Shown here one piece after another: positions 8,825-19,828 of a DNA stretch of 42,352 bases. Source of the stretch: Bifidobacterium vansinderenii (GTDB lineage: Bacteria; Actinomycetota; Actinomycetes; Actinomycetales; Bifidobacteriaceae); contig NZ_NEWD01000010.1 in NCBI RefSeq assembly GCF_002234915.1, positions 1 to 42,352 of the forward strand. The letters run 5' to 3'. Below the pieces are notes generated by a model. The model saw only the letters and a program-made list of their open reading frames with translations, did no database searches and was not told where the DNA came from. Every line of letters starts with the position of its first letter. The stretch's first letter is position 1. The position numbers and the translations under genes are program-made.

Positions 8825-10123
8825 ATGTTCGTCCTGAAGAACACATGGGCCGCGATGGGGCGCCACAAGGCGCAGACCATACTGCTGGCCCTGACCGCCG
8901 TGGCCGTATCGTTCGGCTCGGTCGTGGGTCTGTCCATCCTCGACGCCGCGAACACGGCGACCACGACCACCTACAATGCGCTTACACCGTCGGTCATGTT
9001 CCGCGCCGACCGCACGCGCATCATCAACGAGGCGGGCGGCGACGCCAGCAAGGTGGACTGGACGAAGTACAACCTGTCGTGGGAGAACTATTCGACGTAC
9101 GTGGAGAAGGCCACGAACGCCGGTGTGCAGCTGGCGAACGCGCATTCCGCCGAGACCGCGAAGGTGAACGTCGACGGCGTGAGCGCCACCAAGGACGGCG
9201 CCCAGCTGGCGATCACCGGCTTCTCCGACGCCGACGCCATCGCCGACAGCCTCAACGGCTCGTACACCGTGGTGAAGGGCAAGGATCTCAGCTACGACAC
9301 CAACAACGACGAGAACGCGGCAAGCACCGTGCTCGTGCCGCAGGCGCTGGCCACCAAGAACAATCTCAAGGTGGGAGACACGATCAAGCTCGTCAACCCG
9401 AGCGATTCCAGCCAGACGCTGGAGGTGAAGATCTCGGGCATATATAAGACCAAGTCCAAGTCGTCCGAGGCGCAGACCGGCATCGACCAAGACAATACGA
9501 TCCTCGCGTCCACGGCCGTGACGATGTCGGCCGGTCTGACCGGCACGGACACCTCCAGCACCGCGAATCTGCTCGACATTGCGATGGTGCTGCAGAGCCC
9601 GTCCGACTACACGAAGTTCGAGAAGGCCGTGCGCAAGGCCGGCCTGAGCAAGGACTACATGATCACGTCGCCGACGATCAACAAGTACAACGACAAGATC
9701 GAACCGCTGAAGAACGGTGCCGCCAAGGTGCGCGTGGGCGTGATCGCCATGTATGTGGCGGGTGGCGTGATCGCGCTGCTGCTGCTCGTGTGGGGCATCG
9801 GCCGCGCACGTACCGGCGAGGTGAGCTTCCTGACCATGGTCGGCGTGACGCGCGGCCGTATCGGATGGCAGTTCTCGTTGGAGAACCTGCTGCCGATCCT
9901 CGTCGGCTGGCTTGCCGGCGCGGCCGGCGGATTCTTCTCCGCCAAGCCGCTATCGAACGCGCTGGCCGCCGGCACGAACGCCACGGTGAGCGCCGGAACC
10001 ATATGGACGGTCGTGTGGATCGGTCTGGGCGCGCTTGTGGCGACAATGGTGATCTGCCTGGTGCGTGCGAACCTGACCACGGCGACGACGATGCTCGGAT
10101 CGCGAATGGAGGAGACCCGATGA
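8825..10123 (+). CDS. FtsX/MacB-like ABC transporter permease
   Basis: A 432-residue protein. One hydrophobic segment lies near residues 18-42 (QTILLALTAVAVSFGSVVGLS), followed by an outer domain of about 260 residues (MacB periplasmic-core-like, Asp/Lys/Thr-rich), then three membrane segments between about 305 and 420. This is the classic FtsX-like order. VGVTRGRIGWQFSLENLLPILVG near 345 matches the conserved cytoplasmic coupling segment between the second and third helices. The start is supported by GGAGAAG 4 nt upstream. It overlaps the next gene by the tetranucleotide ATGA, so the two are translationally coupled. Role: probably mechanical work on envelope proteins or lipids, or export, driven or regulated by the partner. 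Confidence 0.82.
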   Translation: MFVLKNTWAAMGRHKAQTILLALTAVAVSFGSVVGLSILDAANTATTTTYNALTPSVMFRADRTRIINEAGGDASKVDWTKYNLSWENYSTYVEKATNAGVQLANAHSAETAKVNVDGVSATKDGAQLAITGFSDADAIADSLNGSYTVVKGKDLSYDTNNDENAASTVLVPQALATKNNLKVGDTIKLVNPSDSSQTLEVKISGIYKTKSKSSEAQTGIDQDNTILASTAVTMSAGLTGTDTSSTANLLDIAMVLQSPSDYTKFEKAVRKAGLSKDYMITSPTINKYNDKIEPLKNGAAKVRVGVIAMYVAGGVIALLLLVWGIGRARTGEVSFLTMVGVTRGRIGWQFSLENLLPILVGWLAGAAGGFFSAKPLSNALAAGTNATVSAGTIWTVVWIGLGALVATMVICLVRANLTTATTMLGSRMEETR

Positions 10124-11175
10124 GCGACGACAAGAAGACGACCAAGCCGGACAAGGATCTCGATGGCAAGGATCTCGAGAAGACCGAGACGGTCGACGAG
10201 ACGACAACGGTCGGTACCGATGCGGACGACGTGATCACCAAGTTCGACATCGTGTTCGACGACGCGGACGACACCGTCGACGCCGCCTCCGACGATCATT
10301 CGGACGATTCCGATGACATCGACGAGGCCGACGATAAGACCGACGCCACGGACGCGACGACGGACACGGACAAGACCGATGCCACGGGCGCCGAACCCGC
10401 CGATTCCAAATCCACCGATGCCAAGCCGGCCGCCAAGCCCACTACCAAGCCCGTCGAGGTGGTGGAGGCCGAGTCTACGGCCAAGCACATCGATCGCGAG
10501 ATCCGTCACAGGAACGAGTTCAAGTTCAAGACGTATCCGACGCTCGCGCTCAAGCATGCGTCGTACGCGTCGGACCGCAAGGGCGGCGACGTGCTGCACG
10601 ACGTAAACATGGAGTTCTATGCGCGCAAGACGCACGCGGTGCTGGTGGACGCCGAGAACGAGCACGCGGCCGTGATGGGTCTGCTGTCCGGTCTCATGCG
10701 CCCGACCGACGGCAAGGTGATGTTCAAGAGCCAGGAGCTGCTCGAGCTCATGCCGCAGGAGTATCGCGGGCACTTCGTCGGCATGATTCCGCAACGGTAC
10801 GCGCTGCTGCCGTATCTGAGCGCGGTGCAGAACATCGTGATGACGATGGAGGCGTCGGGACGCAACTTCCTCAAGGCCAAGCCGATCCTGGCCACGGAGC
10901 TGCTGGAAGGCGTGGGATTCCCGGACGAGAAGAACGACGTTCCGGTGAGCGAACTGCTGGAGATCGACCGCCGCAAGGCGGCCATCGCACGTGCACTGGC
11001 CTGCGAGCCGGCGGTGATCCTCGCCGACGAGCCGGTCGCCCAGTTGGGCGATGACGGTCGCGATGAGGTGATGAAGCTGCTGCGCTCCCTCACCCGCAAG
11101 GACGACCACTGCGTGGTGATCGTGACCGAGGACCGCGAGCTGGCCAAGTCCTGCGACTACACCTACACGCTATAG
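10120..11175 (+). CDS. Degenerate ABC ATPase-like subunit with acidic N-terminal tail
   Basis: 351 residues. Residues 1 to about 125 are disordered-looking and rich in Asp, Thr and Lys. The remaining part aligns with an ABC nucleotide-binding domain: LKHASY and VLHDVNMEFYA at the front, then a Q-loop-like GMIPQRYALLPYLSAVQNIV, and a Walker-B-like AVILADEPVAQLG near 299-305. Key catalytic elements are missing. Where the P-loop should be (about 177-186) the sequence is VDAENEHAAV with no Gly-Lys-Ser/Thr; the signature is ELLEIDRRKAAIARAL instead of LSGGQ; the switch His is replaced (VIVTEDREL). GGAGGA precedes the start, which overlaps the permease stop. It is most likely a structural or regulatory partner of the permease rather than an ATPase. 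Confidence 0.75.
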   Translation: MSDDKKTTKPDKDLDGKDLEKTETVDETTTVGTDADDVITKFDIVFDDADDTVDAASDDHSDDSDDIDEADDKTDATDATTDTDKTDATGAEPADSKSTDAKPAAKPTTKPVEVVEAESTAKHIDREIRHRNEFKFKTYPTLALKHASYASDRKGGDVLHDVNMEFYARKTHAVLVDAENEHAAVMGLLSGLMRPTDGKVMFKSQELLELMPQEYRGHFVGMIPQRYALLPYLSAVQNIVMTMEASGRNFLKAKPILATELLEGVGFPDEKNDVPVSELLEIDRRKAAIARALACEPAVILADEPVAQLGDDGRDEVMKLLRSLTRKDDHCVVIVTEDRELAKSCDYTYTL

Positions 11176-11197
11176 AGCCCGCCGCGGTAGTGTGCGT

Positions 11198-11324
11198 GCT
11201 CCCTCCGGGGAAGGAGCTGTCAGCCAACGGCTGACTGAGGGAGGGGTCGGAATCCATAGGGGTGCCTGATCCCTCCCTTTGTCACGACATGTGTCGTGAC
11301 ATCTCCCTCCCTCGGAGGGAGAAC
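11198..11324. repeat. Modular GGGAGG hairpin repeat, locus 3
   Basis: Contains CTCCCTCCGGGGAAGGAG, a CAGCC-AAC-GGCTG core, then a 10-bp stem TGTCACGACA/TGTCGTGACA and CTCCCTCCCTCGGAGGGAG. It lies between the convergent ends of the degenerate ABC gene and the CDF gene. The TGTCACGAC stem differs from TGTCATGAC at other loci by a paired change. Confidence 0.8.
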
Positions 11325-11371
11325 AAAAGAGATGGGCTCAGCTTCCCAAGGAGGGGAGCCAGGGAGACCGG

Positions 11372-12352
11372 CTAGTCGTGGAATACGCCGTCGCGGATGT
11401 TGGTGTATCCCTCGGGCTCGATCTGGAAGGTGGAGTGTTCCACCGAAACGGGGAAATGGTCGCGTACGCAACGCTGCAGCGACTTGAGAATCGCCTCGTA
11501 GTCGCCGATCGTGTCGGCGTCCACCACCACGTGCGCACTCAGCGTGGGCATGCCCGTGGCCACGGTGCTCGCATGCAGGTCATGAACGTTCACCACATGC
11601 TCCACGTTGCTCAGATGCGTACGCACCTCCTCAAGGTCCAGTCCCTCCGGGGTCTCCTCGAGCAGCACCTTCATGCTGGAGTGCAATAGCTTACCGGCGC
11701 GCGGAATCATGAGCAGCGCGATGATCGCACCGGCGATCGAATCGAAGTTCCCCCAGCCGGTGGTCATGACCAGCACGGCGGAGACGACGACCGCCACCGA
11801 GCCGAGCGCGTCGTTGGCCACCTCCAGGAACGCGGCCTTCATGTTCATGTTCGCCTTGCGGTCGCTCATCAGAATGAACAGCGATCCCAGGTTCGCGGCC
11901 AAGCCGATGATGCCGAAGATGAGCAGCAGGACCGGATCCTGCACCTCCTCGCCGTTGCCGAACAGACGCATGCACGCCTCGATCAGCGCGTACAGGCCCA
12001 CGGCAAGCAGGGCGAGCGCACCGCCGGCGGCCGTGATCACCTCGAGACGAGCCCATCCCCACGTGCGTTCGGAGTTGGGTTTGCGCCGCATCAGAATGGC
12101 GGTGACGGTGGATGCGGCGAGCACCGAGATGTCGGTGAGCATGTGACCGGCGTCGACCATCAGGGCGAGGCTGCCCGTGATGATCGCGCCGACCACCTCG
12201 GCGAGGAACACCGTGCCGGTGAGGCTGAGCGTGGCGATGAGCCGGCGTGCATGACCCGGATCAGAGACGTCGCCGCCGTGCGAGTGCACGTGACCGGAGG
12301 TGCCTCCCTGCACGGGAGTCATGCCATTGTTCTTCGTATCCTTCGTACCCAT
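11372..12352 (-). CDS. Cation diffusion facilitator (CDF) metal exporter
   Basis: 326 residues with six membrane segments and a C-terminal cytoplasmic domain of about 90 residues (ferredoxin-like, typical dimerisation domain). The TM2 motif DAGHMLTD places His70 and Asp74 at the transport site. In TM5 the usual HxxxD reads EVANDALGS, so Glu177 and Asp181 stand in for His-Asp. The N-terminus has a short His patch (HVHSHGG) common in zinc-handling CDFs. It exchanges cytosolic Zn2+, Cd2+, Co2+ or Mn2+ for protons; the His-to-Glu replacement makes specificity uncertain. The whole frame from ATG 12352 is used, with no better internal start. It is transcribed alone; repeat clusters flank both sides. 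Confidence 0.9.
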   Translation of the reverse strand: MGTKDTKNNGMTPVQGGTSGHVHSHGGDVSDPGHARRLIATLSLTGTVFLAEVVGAIITGSLALMVDAGHMLTDISVLAASTVTAILMRRKPNSERTWGWARLEVITAAGGALALLAVGLYALIEACMRLFGNGEEVQDPVLLLIFGIIGLAANLGSLFILMSDRKANMNMKAAFLEVANDALGSVAVVVSAVLVMTTGWGNFDSIAGAIIALLMIPRAGKLLHSSMKVLLEETPEGLDLEEVRTHLSNVEHVVNVHDLHASTVATGMPTLSAHVVVDADTIGDYEAILKSLQRCVRDHFPVSVEHSTFQIEPEGYTNIRDGVFHD

Positions 12353-12389
12353 ACCCCATACTGTAGTCGCGGCGGTATTTCGGCCGCCA

Positions 12390-12593
12390 TCACCTCATCC
12401 GTCAGCCTTCGGCTGCCACCTTCCCCTCAAGGGGAAGGCCGCATGCTAGGGCTTCCCCTTAGGCTGAGGCCGTAAGCAAACGCCAGAGGCGTTTGTAGGA
12501 CTCAGACGAGCCGACAGGCGAGTAGGAAAATGTCGGACGAAGCCCGTCAATTCTTACCGAAGAAGCTGTCGGCGCAGCCGACTGATGAGGTGA
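12390..12593. repeat. MITE-like composite of the hairpin repeat with terminal inverted ends, locus 4
   Basis: The ends are inverted copies of TCACCTCATC(C/A)GTC(A/G)GC, at about 12390 and 12593. Inside are TTCCCCTCAAGGGGAAGG, CAAACGCCAGAGGCGTTTG and GCTGTCGGCGCAGCCGAC hairpins. This is the longest single unit in the window, about 204 bp, and fills the gap between two co-directional genes. It contains no coding frame with a start signal. Confidence 0.75.
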
Positions 12594-12631
12594 CCGGCCT
12601 TGGTAGCCCTCGAGAGAACCGGAAACGCGCG

Positions 12632-13894
12632 TCAGTTCTGGAAGACGTCGGGGCGTTTGGGGTCGCCGGGCTCGGTGTCGAGCGTGCCCTCGGCGTGCAG
12701 GAACTCGCGCCAGAAGTCGAGGCTCTGACCGTACGGGTGCGCGTCGGCGCCGTGCGCCTGCAGATCGGCCTTGGCGGCGCGCACGTCGAGCGCGGTCAGT
12801 CCGTCGAAGTACGTCAGCAGACCGGAGAACTCCTCCGGCGAGTAGAACAGTCCCGACACGATCTCGGTGAGTCGCTGCGCACGTTCAACAGGCAGCGAAT
12901 CCCAGTGACGCAGCTCCACGAAGTTCTTCAGACGTACGTCGTTGAAGTGCGTGGAGATCAGATGGTTGATCTCCGCCTGGTTGAGCTCACGGTCCGGGTA
13001 GATCGCGGCCGCATCATCGTACGGCGCGGCGAACACCGGACGGTCGCCCGTGTACTCGGGCGTGTGCGACAGGTCGGCGATGAATACGGGCGTAGTGAGC
13101 ACGTCGGTGGCGTAATGCTCCCAGTCGTAGTTGTCGTCGTACAGTCCCCACAGCTGGTTGGTGCGCTGCGGGTCGATCCAGTCCCACATCTCCTGACGCA
13201 GCAGCGGGAACGGGTTCGGCTCCTTCTCGAAGAACGGGGTGTTGCGGAAGAACCAGGCGAGGATCGGGCCGACGGCCGTACCGATGCGCAGCTTGTCGAT
13301 CGAATCCTTCTCGCTGAAGTAGTCGATGCTCACCTGCGTGGACGCGGACGCGCGCATCATGCAGTAGCCGTAGCGGGCGATGCGGGCGAAGTACTTCTGC
13401 ATCGCGTGGTAGCGATGCTTGGGGATGATCTCGATCTCCTTGTAGGAGGTGTCGGGCTGGTAGCCGTAGTTGATCAGACGGATGTCGAATCGGTCGAGGA
13501 TCGGGTCGAGATCACGGCGGAACTCGGCGTACAGCACGTCGAGATCGTCGGCGTGACGCAGCACGCCCAGCGAGCATTCGATCTGGCCGCCCGGCTCGAG
13601 CGAAACGGAGATGCCGGGCTTGCCCAGACCCAGCAGATGGCCGTCCTCGTAGTATTCACGCGTGGGATCGTAATGCGAGGCGAGCGCCTGCAGCACGTTG
13701 CGGATGCCGTGCGGTTCGGCGTAGGTCACCGCCTTACCGGTGGACTTGCGGACGGGAAGATGCTCGATCTCCACGCCGAAGCCGTAGTCGTCGGGACTTT
13801 TGATGCCGGACTCGAAGAATTTCAGCAGGCTCTGCACATGCTTGGGGTTCGGCTTGGTGCCCTGATGGGCAAAATCAAAGGCTCGTATCGTCAT
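12632..13894 (-). CDS. Glutamate-cysteine ligase family 2 protein (GshA/EgtA-like)
   Basis: 420 residues, the usual size of actinobacterial GCS2 proteins. FGVEIEHLPV near residue 40 is the family metal/ATP-binding EхE strand, and LEPGGQIECSLG near 100 matches the EPGGQxE(L/C)S motif of plant-type and EgtA ligases. MRASASTQVSIDY near 186 matches the MxxTAxxQVxxD pattern. It should ligate glutamate through its gamma-carboxyl to an amine such as cysteine using ATP. The EgtC-like gene starts upstream on the same strand and its stop is 67 bp from this start, so the two may be cotranscribed. The ribosome site is weak. Glutathione, ergothioneine or another gamma-glutamyl product cannot be decided here. 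Confidence 0.82.
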   Translation of the reverse strand: MTIRAFDFAHQGTKPNPKHVQSLLKFFESGIKSPDDYGFGVEIEHLPVRKSTGKAVTYAEPHGIRNVLQALASHYDPTREYYEDGHLLGLGKPGISVSLEPGGQIECSLGVLRHADDLDVLYAEFRRDLDPILDRFDIRLINYGYQPDTSYKEIEIIPKHRYHAMQKYFARIARYGYCMMRASASTQVSIDYFSEKDSIDKLRIGTAVGPILAWFFRNTPFFEKEPNPFPLLRQEMWDWIDPQRTNQLWGLYDDNYDWEHYATDVLTTPVFIADLSHTPEYTGDRPVFAAPYDDAAAIYPDRELNQAEINHLISTHFNDVRLKNFVELRHWDSLPVERAQRLTEIVSGLFYSPEEFSGLLTYFDGLTALDVRAAKADLQAHGADAHPYGQSLDFWREFLHAEGTLDTEPGDPKRPDVFQN

Positions 13895-13961
13895 GGTTTG
13901 AGCCTACTGCAACCCACTCCCCCGACATGTGGCGGCGGGTATACGAATAATCGATAGGCCG

Positions 13962-14816
13962 TCACAGCTCTTCGATCGCGTATTCCCCGGTCTTGTTGGA
14001 GGCGATGATCATGTGGTTGTTCGGCAGGGTCTTCCAGCCGTCGCGCTCACGCTGTTCGAAGCCCGAACTGGCCGCCACTACGCCGCCGTTCTTCAACTCA
14101 CGGTAGCGGATGCGACGATAGTCGGCCGCATGCTCGACCTGACCGTAGCGCGCGTACAGTTCCTCGATTTCCTTCTCGGGCTTGAGACTACCGACCGCGT
14201 GCACGCAGATGTACGTGTCGCCGGTCTGGATCATGCAGTTGTACGACGAACGCGGGTACTGTGCGCGCAGATCGCGGATTGCCTCGCGTACGGCGTCGTG
14301 CAGCGCAAGACCCTTGTGATGGTAGGACAGTACGAGCGCGAAGTACACGGCGGAGTCGCTCTTGCCGCCCGTGCGCAGCATGTCGAGTTCGGAGACGGGC
14401 TTCTTGGGGGCGCGCACGATGTTGCGCTGGTTGAGATCGCTGATATCGCCGTTGTGGATGAACGAGACGCCGTCGGCGAAGAACGGCTGCTGGTTCTCCA
14501 TGATCAGCGGCAGGCCGGATGATGCGAGACGCAGATGGTAGAGCGCGCCGCGCGCGCCCTGGCATTCAATGGAACGGAACACGGGATCGGCGTACGCGGA
14601 CGACGTGGACTTGTAGACGCTCACGTTCGCGGACGGCGACGGCGCGCCGCCGTCCTTGGTGCCGGCGGGTTCGTACGGATCGGTGACGAGCGCGGCTCCC
14701 CAGCCGTCGTTGTGAATGATCGCCATCTGCTGGAACGTTTCCAGCTGCGAAGACGTCAGCACGTCGTCAAGGCTCTGATTATCACCCGAAGTAGCGTATC
14801 CCAACAGTCTGCACAT
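13962..14816 (-). CDS. Class II glutamine amidotransferase, EgtC-like
   Basis: 284 residues starting MCRLLGY; after removal of Met the Cys2 becomes the N-terminal nucleophile of Ntn/GATase-II enzymes. IHNDGWGAAL near residue 35 and FIHNGDISD near 127 match the conserved GATase-II substrate-binding loops, and ARGALYHLRLASSG near 90 the R-x-S/A-G loop. EgtC removes the gamma-glutamyl group in ergothioneine synthesis; this protein probably hydrolyses or transfers glutamine/gamma-glutamyl amides. GGAG lies 4 nt before the start. The gene precedes the GCS2 gene, the same pairing as EgtA and EgtC, but EgtB and EgtD are not in the window. Confidence 0.82.
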   Translation of the reverse strand: MCRLLGYATSGDNQSLDDVLTSSQLETFQQMAIIHNDGWGAALVTDPYEPAGTKDGGAPSPSANVSVYKSTSSAYADPVFRSIECQGARGALYHLRLASSGLPLIMENQQPFFADGVSFIHNGDISDLNQRNIVRAPKKPVSELDMLRTGGKSDSAVYFALVLSYHHKGLALHDAVREAIRDLRAQYPRSSYNCMIQTGDTYICVHAVGSLKPEKEIEELYARYGQVEHAADYRRIRYRELKNGGVVAASSGFEQRERDGWKTLPNNHMIIASNKTGEYAIEEL

Positions 14817-14858
14817 AGTTCTCCACCATACCGGGTACGGTCGGCGACTTGCCCACGA

Positions 14859-14935
14859 TGTTATAGAACGTGGCTATAACGTCGCCGCGCGCGCCCGAGT
14901 CATGCGCACGCCCCGCGTTCGAGTCATGCGCACGC
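14859..14935. promoter_or_regulatory. Candidate operator region upstream of the EgtC-like gene
   Basis: A perfect inverted repeat GTTATAG-N7-CTATAAC lies at 14859-14879, 43 bp from the start codon; the TATAAC could also be a -10 element. Upstream are two identical 16-bp direct copies of CGAGTCATGCGCACGC (14896-14911 and 14920-14935), 24 bp apart. Regulator unknown. Confidence 0.4.
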
Positions 14936-14950
14936 ACTCGTCCATACGCG

Positions 14951-18097
<3,147 letters not shown>

Positions 18098-18310
18098 TTG
18101 GAACCTCCAACAATTCCGCACGTCAAAGGCGTGCAAAACCTTGTGAATATCTTGTGACCTTCAAGTCAAGATACACACAGTACCACCGCGAAAAGCATTT
18201 GGTAAATCAGTTGAGATGAATGTGAGGGAGGATACAGGAAGTGTTCATCTAGTGGGTTTTCGGCGGAAAACCGCGGTTTTCCGCCTATCAGACGTCATAT
18301 CAATCAACGA

Positions 18311-19261
18311 TCAGATGCCGTAGACGCGGCGTGCGTTCTCACGGGTCAGCGCCGCCGTCTCGTCGACCGTCAGATCAAGCACGTCGGCCATGGCGGCGAG
18401 CGTGTACGGGATCATGTACGGCGCGTTCGTGCGGCCACGGTACGGCATTGACGTGAGATACGGCGCGTCGGTCTCCACAAGAATATGGTCGCGCGGAATC
18501 AGGGCGAGCGATTCGCGAATGCCCTCGTTGCCCTTGTAACTCACCGTGCCGGAGAAGCTCAGATACCAGCCGTTGTCGCGCGCGATACGGCCCATTTCGG
18601 CGTCGCCGGAGTAGGAGTGGAACACGGTCCGATCGGGAGCGCCGTCCTTGAGCAGGATGTCGATGCAGTCGGCGTGGGCGTCACGGTCGTGGATCTGCAT
18701 GGGCAGGTCGAGTTCCTTGGCAAGCGCGATGTGCGCGCGGAACGCCTCGCGTTGATAGTCGCGCGCGGCGTCGCCGGTGCGAAAGAAATCAAGGCCGGTC
18801 TCGCCGATCGCCACGACGATGTCCGGATACGCGACGGCCAGACGATGCACCTCGGCGAGCGCGTCGTCAAAACTGATGTCGTGCCACGGCTTGTACTTGA
18901 TTTCGAGACCGTCGGGCCCCTTCGCTCCGCGGTGACCGTGCAGCACGGCCTCGTTGGGGTGGATGGCCAGGGCGGCGTGCACGCGGTCGGGAAACTCCTC
19001 GGCCAGACTGACGGCACGGGCGAGGTTCGGATATTCGCAGCCGACGTCGACGATCTGCCGGACGCCCACCGCGGCGGCCATGTCGAGCAGTTCGCCTTCG
19101 GAATACACGGGTACGTACGGCTGCCCCTTGACTTCGGCCTCGTGGCTCATGGCCTTGGAGAACGGGACAACGGACCTTACGTGCGTATGGTTGTCGATCG
19201 TCCATTCGTTGAGGGGTTCGGGCGCCGGAGCCCAGCTTCTGTCGCGATGATGTTTGGCCAT
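18311..19261 (-). CDS. tatD: TatD family metal-dependent deoxyribonuclease
   Basis: 316 residues with the TatD ligands in order: DNHTHV (HxH) near the N-terminus, GETGLDFF (metal-bridging Glu), MQIHDRDAH, VFHSYSGD and VETDAPYLTSMPYRG. These proteins are 3'-5' exonucleases acting on DNA or RNA, and in quality control of D-aminoacyl or damaged ends in some species. Length is slightly above the usual 260 owing to an N-terminal stretch. ATG 19261 has GGAG 3 nt upstream; the frame extends further to 19297 without an initiation signal. It lies downstream of two small RNA units that carry their own terminators, and near metG, a common TatD neighbourhood (metG-tatD-rsmA/ksgA in many Gram-positives). 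Confidence 0.9.
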   Translation of the reverse strand: MAKHHRDRSWAPAPEPLNEWTIDNHTHVRSVVPFSKAMSHEAEVKGQPYVPVYSEGELLDMAAAVGVRQIVDVGCEYPNLARAVSLAEEFPDRVHAALAIHPNEAVLHGHRGAKGPDGLEIKYKPWHDISFDDALAEVHRLAVAYPDIVVAIGETGLDFFRTGDAARDYQREAFRAHIALAKELDLPMQIHDRDAHADCIDILLKDGAPDRTVFHSYSGDAEMGRIARDNGWYLSFSGTVSYKGNEGIRESLALIPRDHILVETDAPYLTSMPYRGRTNAPYMIPYTLAAMADVLDLTVDETAALTRENARRVYGI

Positions 19262-19322
19262 ACGCTCCAGTATGCACGCCCGCCTGACCGATGGCACGAA
19301 AACGATTGCGTGGAAAATGCGC

Positions 19323-19359
19323 GAAAAAAGAGAAACCCGGCGGGGACTGGCCGCCGGGT
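19323..19359 (-). terminator. Intrinsic terminator of small RNA 1
   Basis: ACCCGGCGG and CCGCCGGGT form a 9-bp GC stem with a 7-nt loop, followed on the minus strand by TTCTCTTTTTTC. Confidence 0.85.
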
Positions 19360-19468
19360 AATCAGAGAAAGGAAGAGAGAAGAAGGGTTCAGTTATCCGA
19401 TTCGCTTACCGAGTGACTCGACGTTGCCGTGCCATCCGAGGAACCGTACCAGCGGTGTCATCCGCTGA
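19323..19468 (-). ncRNA. Candidate small RNA 1 of a twin pair, CU-rich
   Basis: A promoter-like TTGCAT-17-TATAAG (19502 to 19474) and a strong intrinsic terminator delimit about 146 nt. The RNA would begin with a hairpin CAGCGG-N6-CCGCTG, have a variable middle, then a shared segment GATAACTGAACCC followed by an unpaired CU-rich run (CUUCUUCUCUCUUCC), then the terminator. A related unit lies at 19791-19902. The CU-rich run is complementary to purine-rich ribosome sites, as in known CU-rich antisense sRNAs. A tiny frame starting at 19461 is open for 22 codons but is not conserved in the twin. Confidence 0.55.
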
Positions 19469-19473
19469 CATTT

Positions 19474-19502
19474 CTTATATAACCACCGCTTTCTGGATGC
19501 AA
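19474..19502 (-). promoter_or_regulatory. Promoter of small RNA 1
   Basis: TTGCAT (19502-19497) and TATAAG (19479-19474) are spaced by exactly 17 nt. Transcription would start near 19467, just inside the 5' hairpin. Confidence 0.5.
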
Positions 19503-19604
19503 CGATGCAATAACCTTGGAGTTACCTAAAAATGCGAACGCTCAGGTGAAGTTCCGATGAACTCTCCCCATAGCCGCCTGCCTCAGGTACATGATCATTC
19601 GAAT

Positions 19605-19717
19605 TTGGGGCACCAACTACCCGAATTCCGCTCTTCGGGGCGCCAAATACCCGTTTTCGCGTCGATTTTCGGGCATTTGACGCCCCAAAGAGCAGATGTT
19701 CCTGCATAGTGAGACAG
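19605..19717 (+). repeat. Palindromic dispersed repeat, family A copy 2
   Basis: Two direct half-copies (GGGGCACCAACTACCCG and GGGGCGCCAAATACCCG) lead into an inverted stem GCTCTTCGGGGCG (19630-19642) with CGCCCCAAAGAGC (19681-19693), one mismatch. Beyond the stem AGCAGATGTTCCTGCATAGTG and GAGACAGAT are shared with copy 3. It lies between the twin small RNA units. Confidence 0.8.
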
Positions 19718-19790
19718 ATCCGACGATCGATTCCGCGATATGAGCAGCCGTCTTCGGCCACGCGACCGCCGCAATCCAGGATTTGCCTGC

Positions 19791-19828
19791 AGAAAAGAAG
19801 AAACCCGGTGGGAGAGAAGACCACCGGG
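19791..19828 (-). terminator. Intrinsic terminator of small RNA 2
   Basis: CCCGGTGG and CCACCGGG form the stem; the minus strand continues TTTCTTCTTTTCT. Confidence 0.8.

Noticed and set aside
9790-10119. Upstream extension of the degenerate ABC gene
   Set aside because: It overlaps the permease in another frame; the GGAGGA-supported start at 10120 is clearly better.
18098-18310. c-di-AMP (ydaO-type) riboswitch before kup
   Set aside because: No recognisable ydaO core; only an imperfect TCTTG..CAAGA inverted repeat near a TTGACT.
19403-19471. Micro-ORFs inside small RNA 1
   Set aside because: Frames are not conserved in the twin and the first ATG lies upstream of the predicted transcription start. 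A micropeptide is possible but unsupported.
19522-19824. 100-codon frame between the small RNAs
   Set aside because: It reads across the terminator of unit 2 and the family A repeat; peptide resembles other repeat frames.
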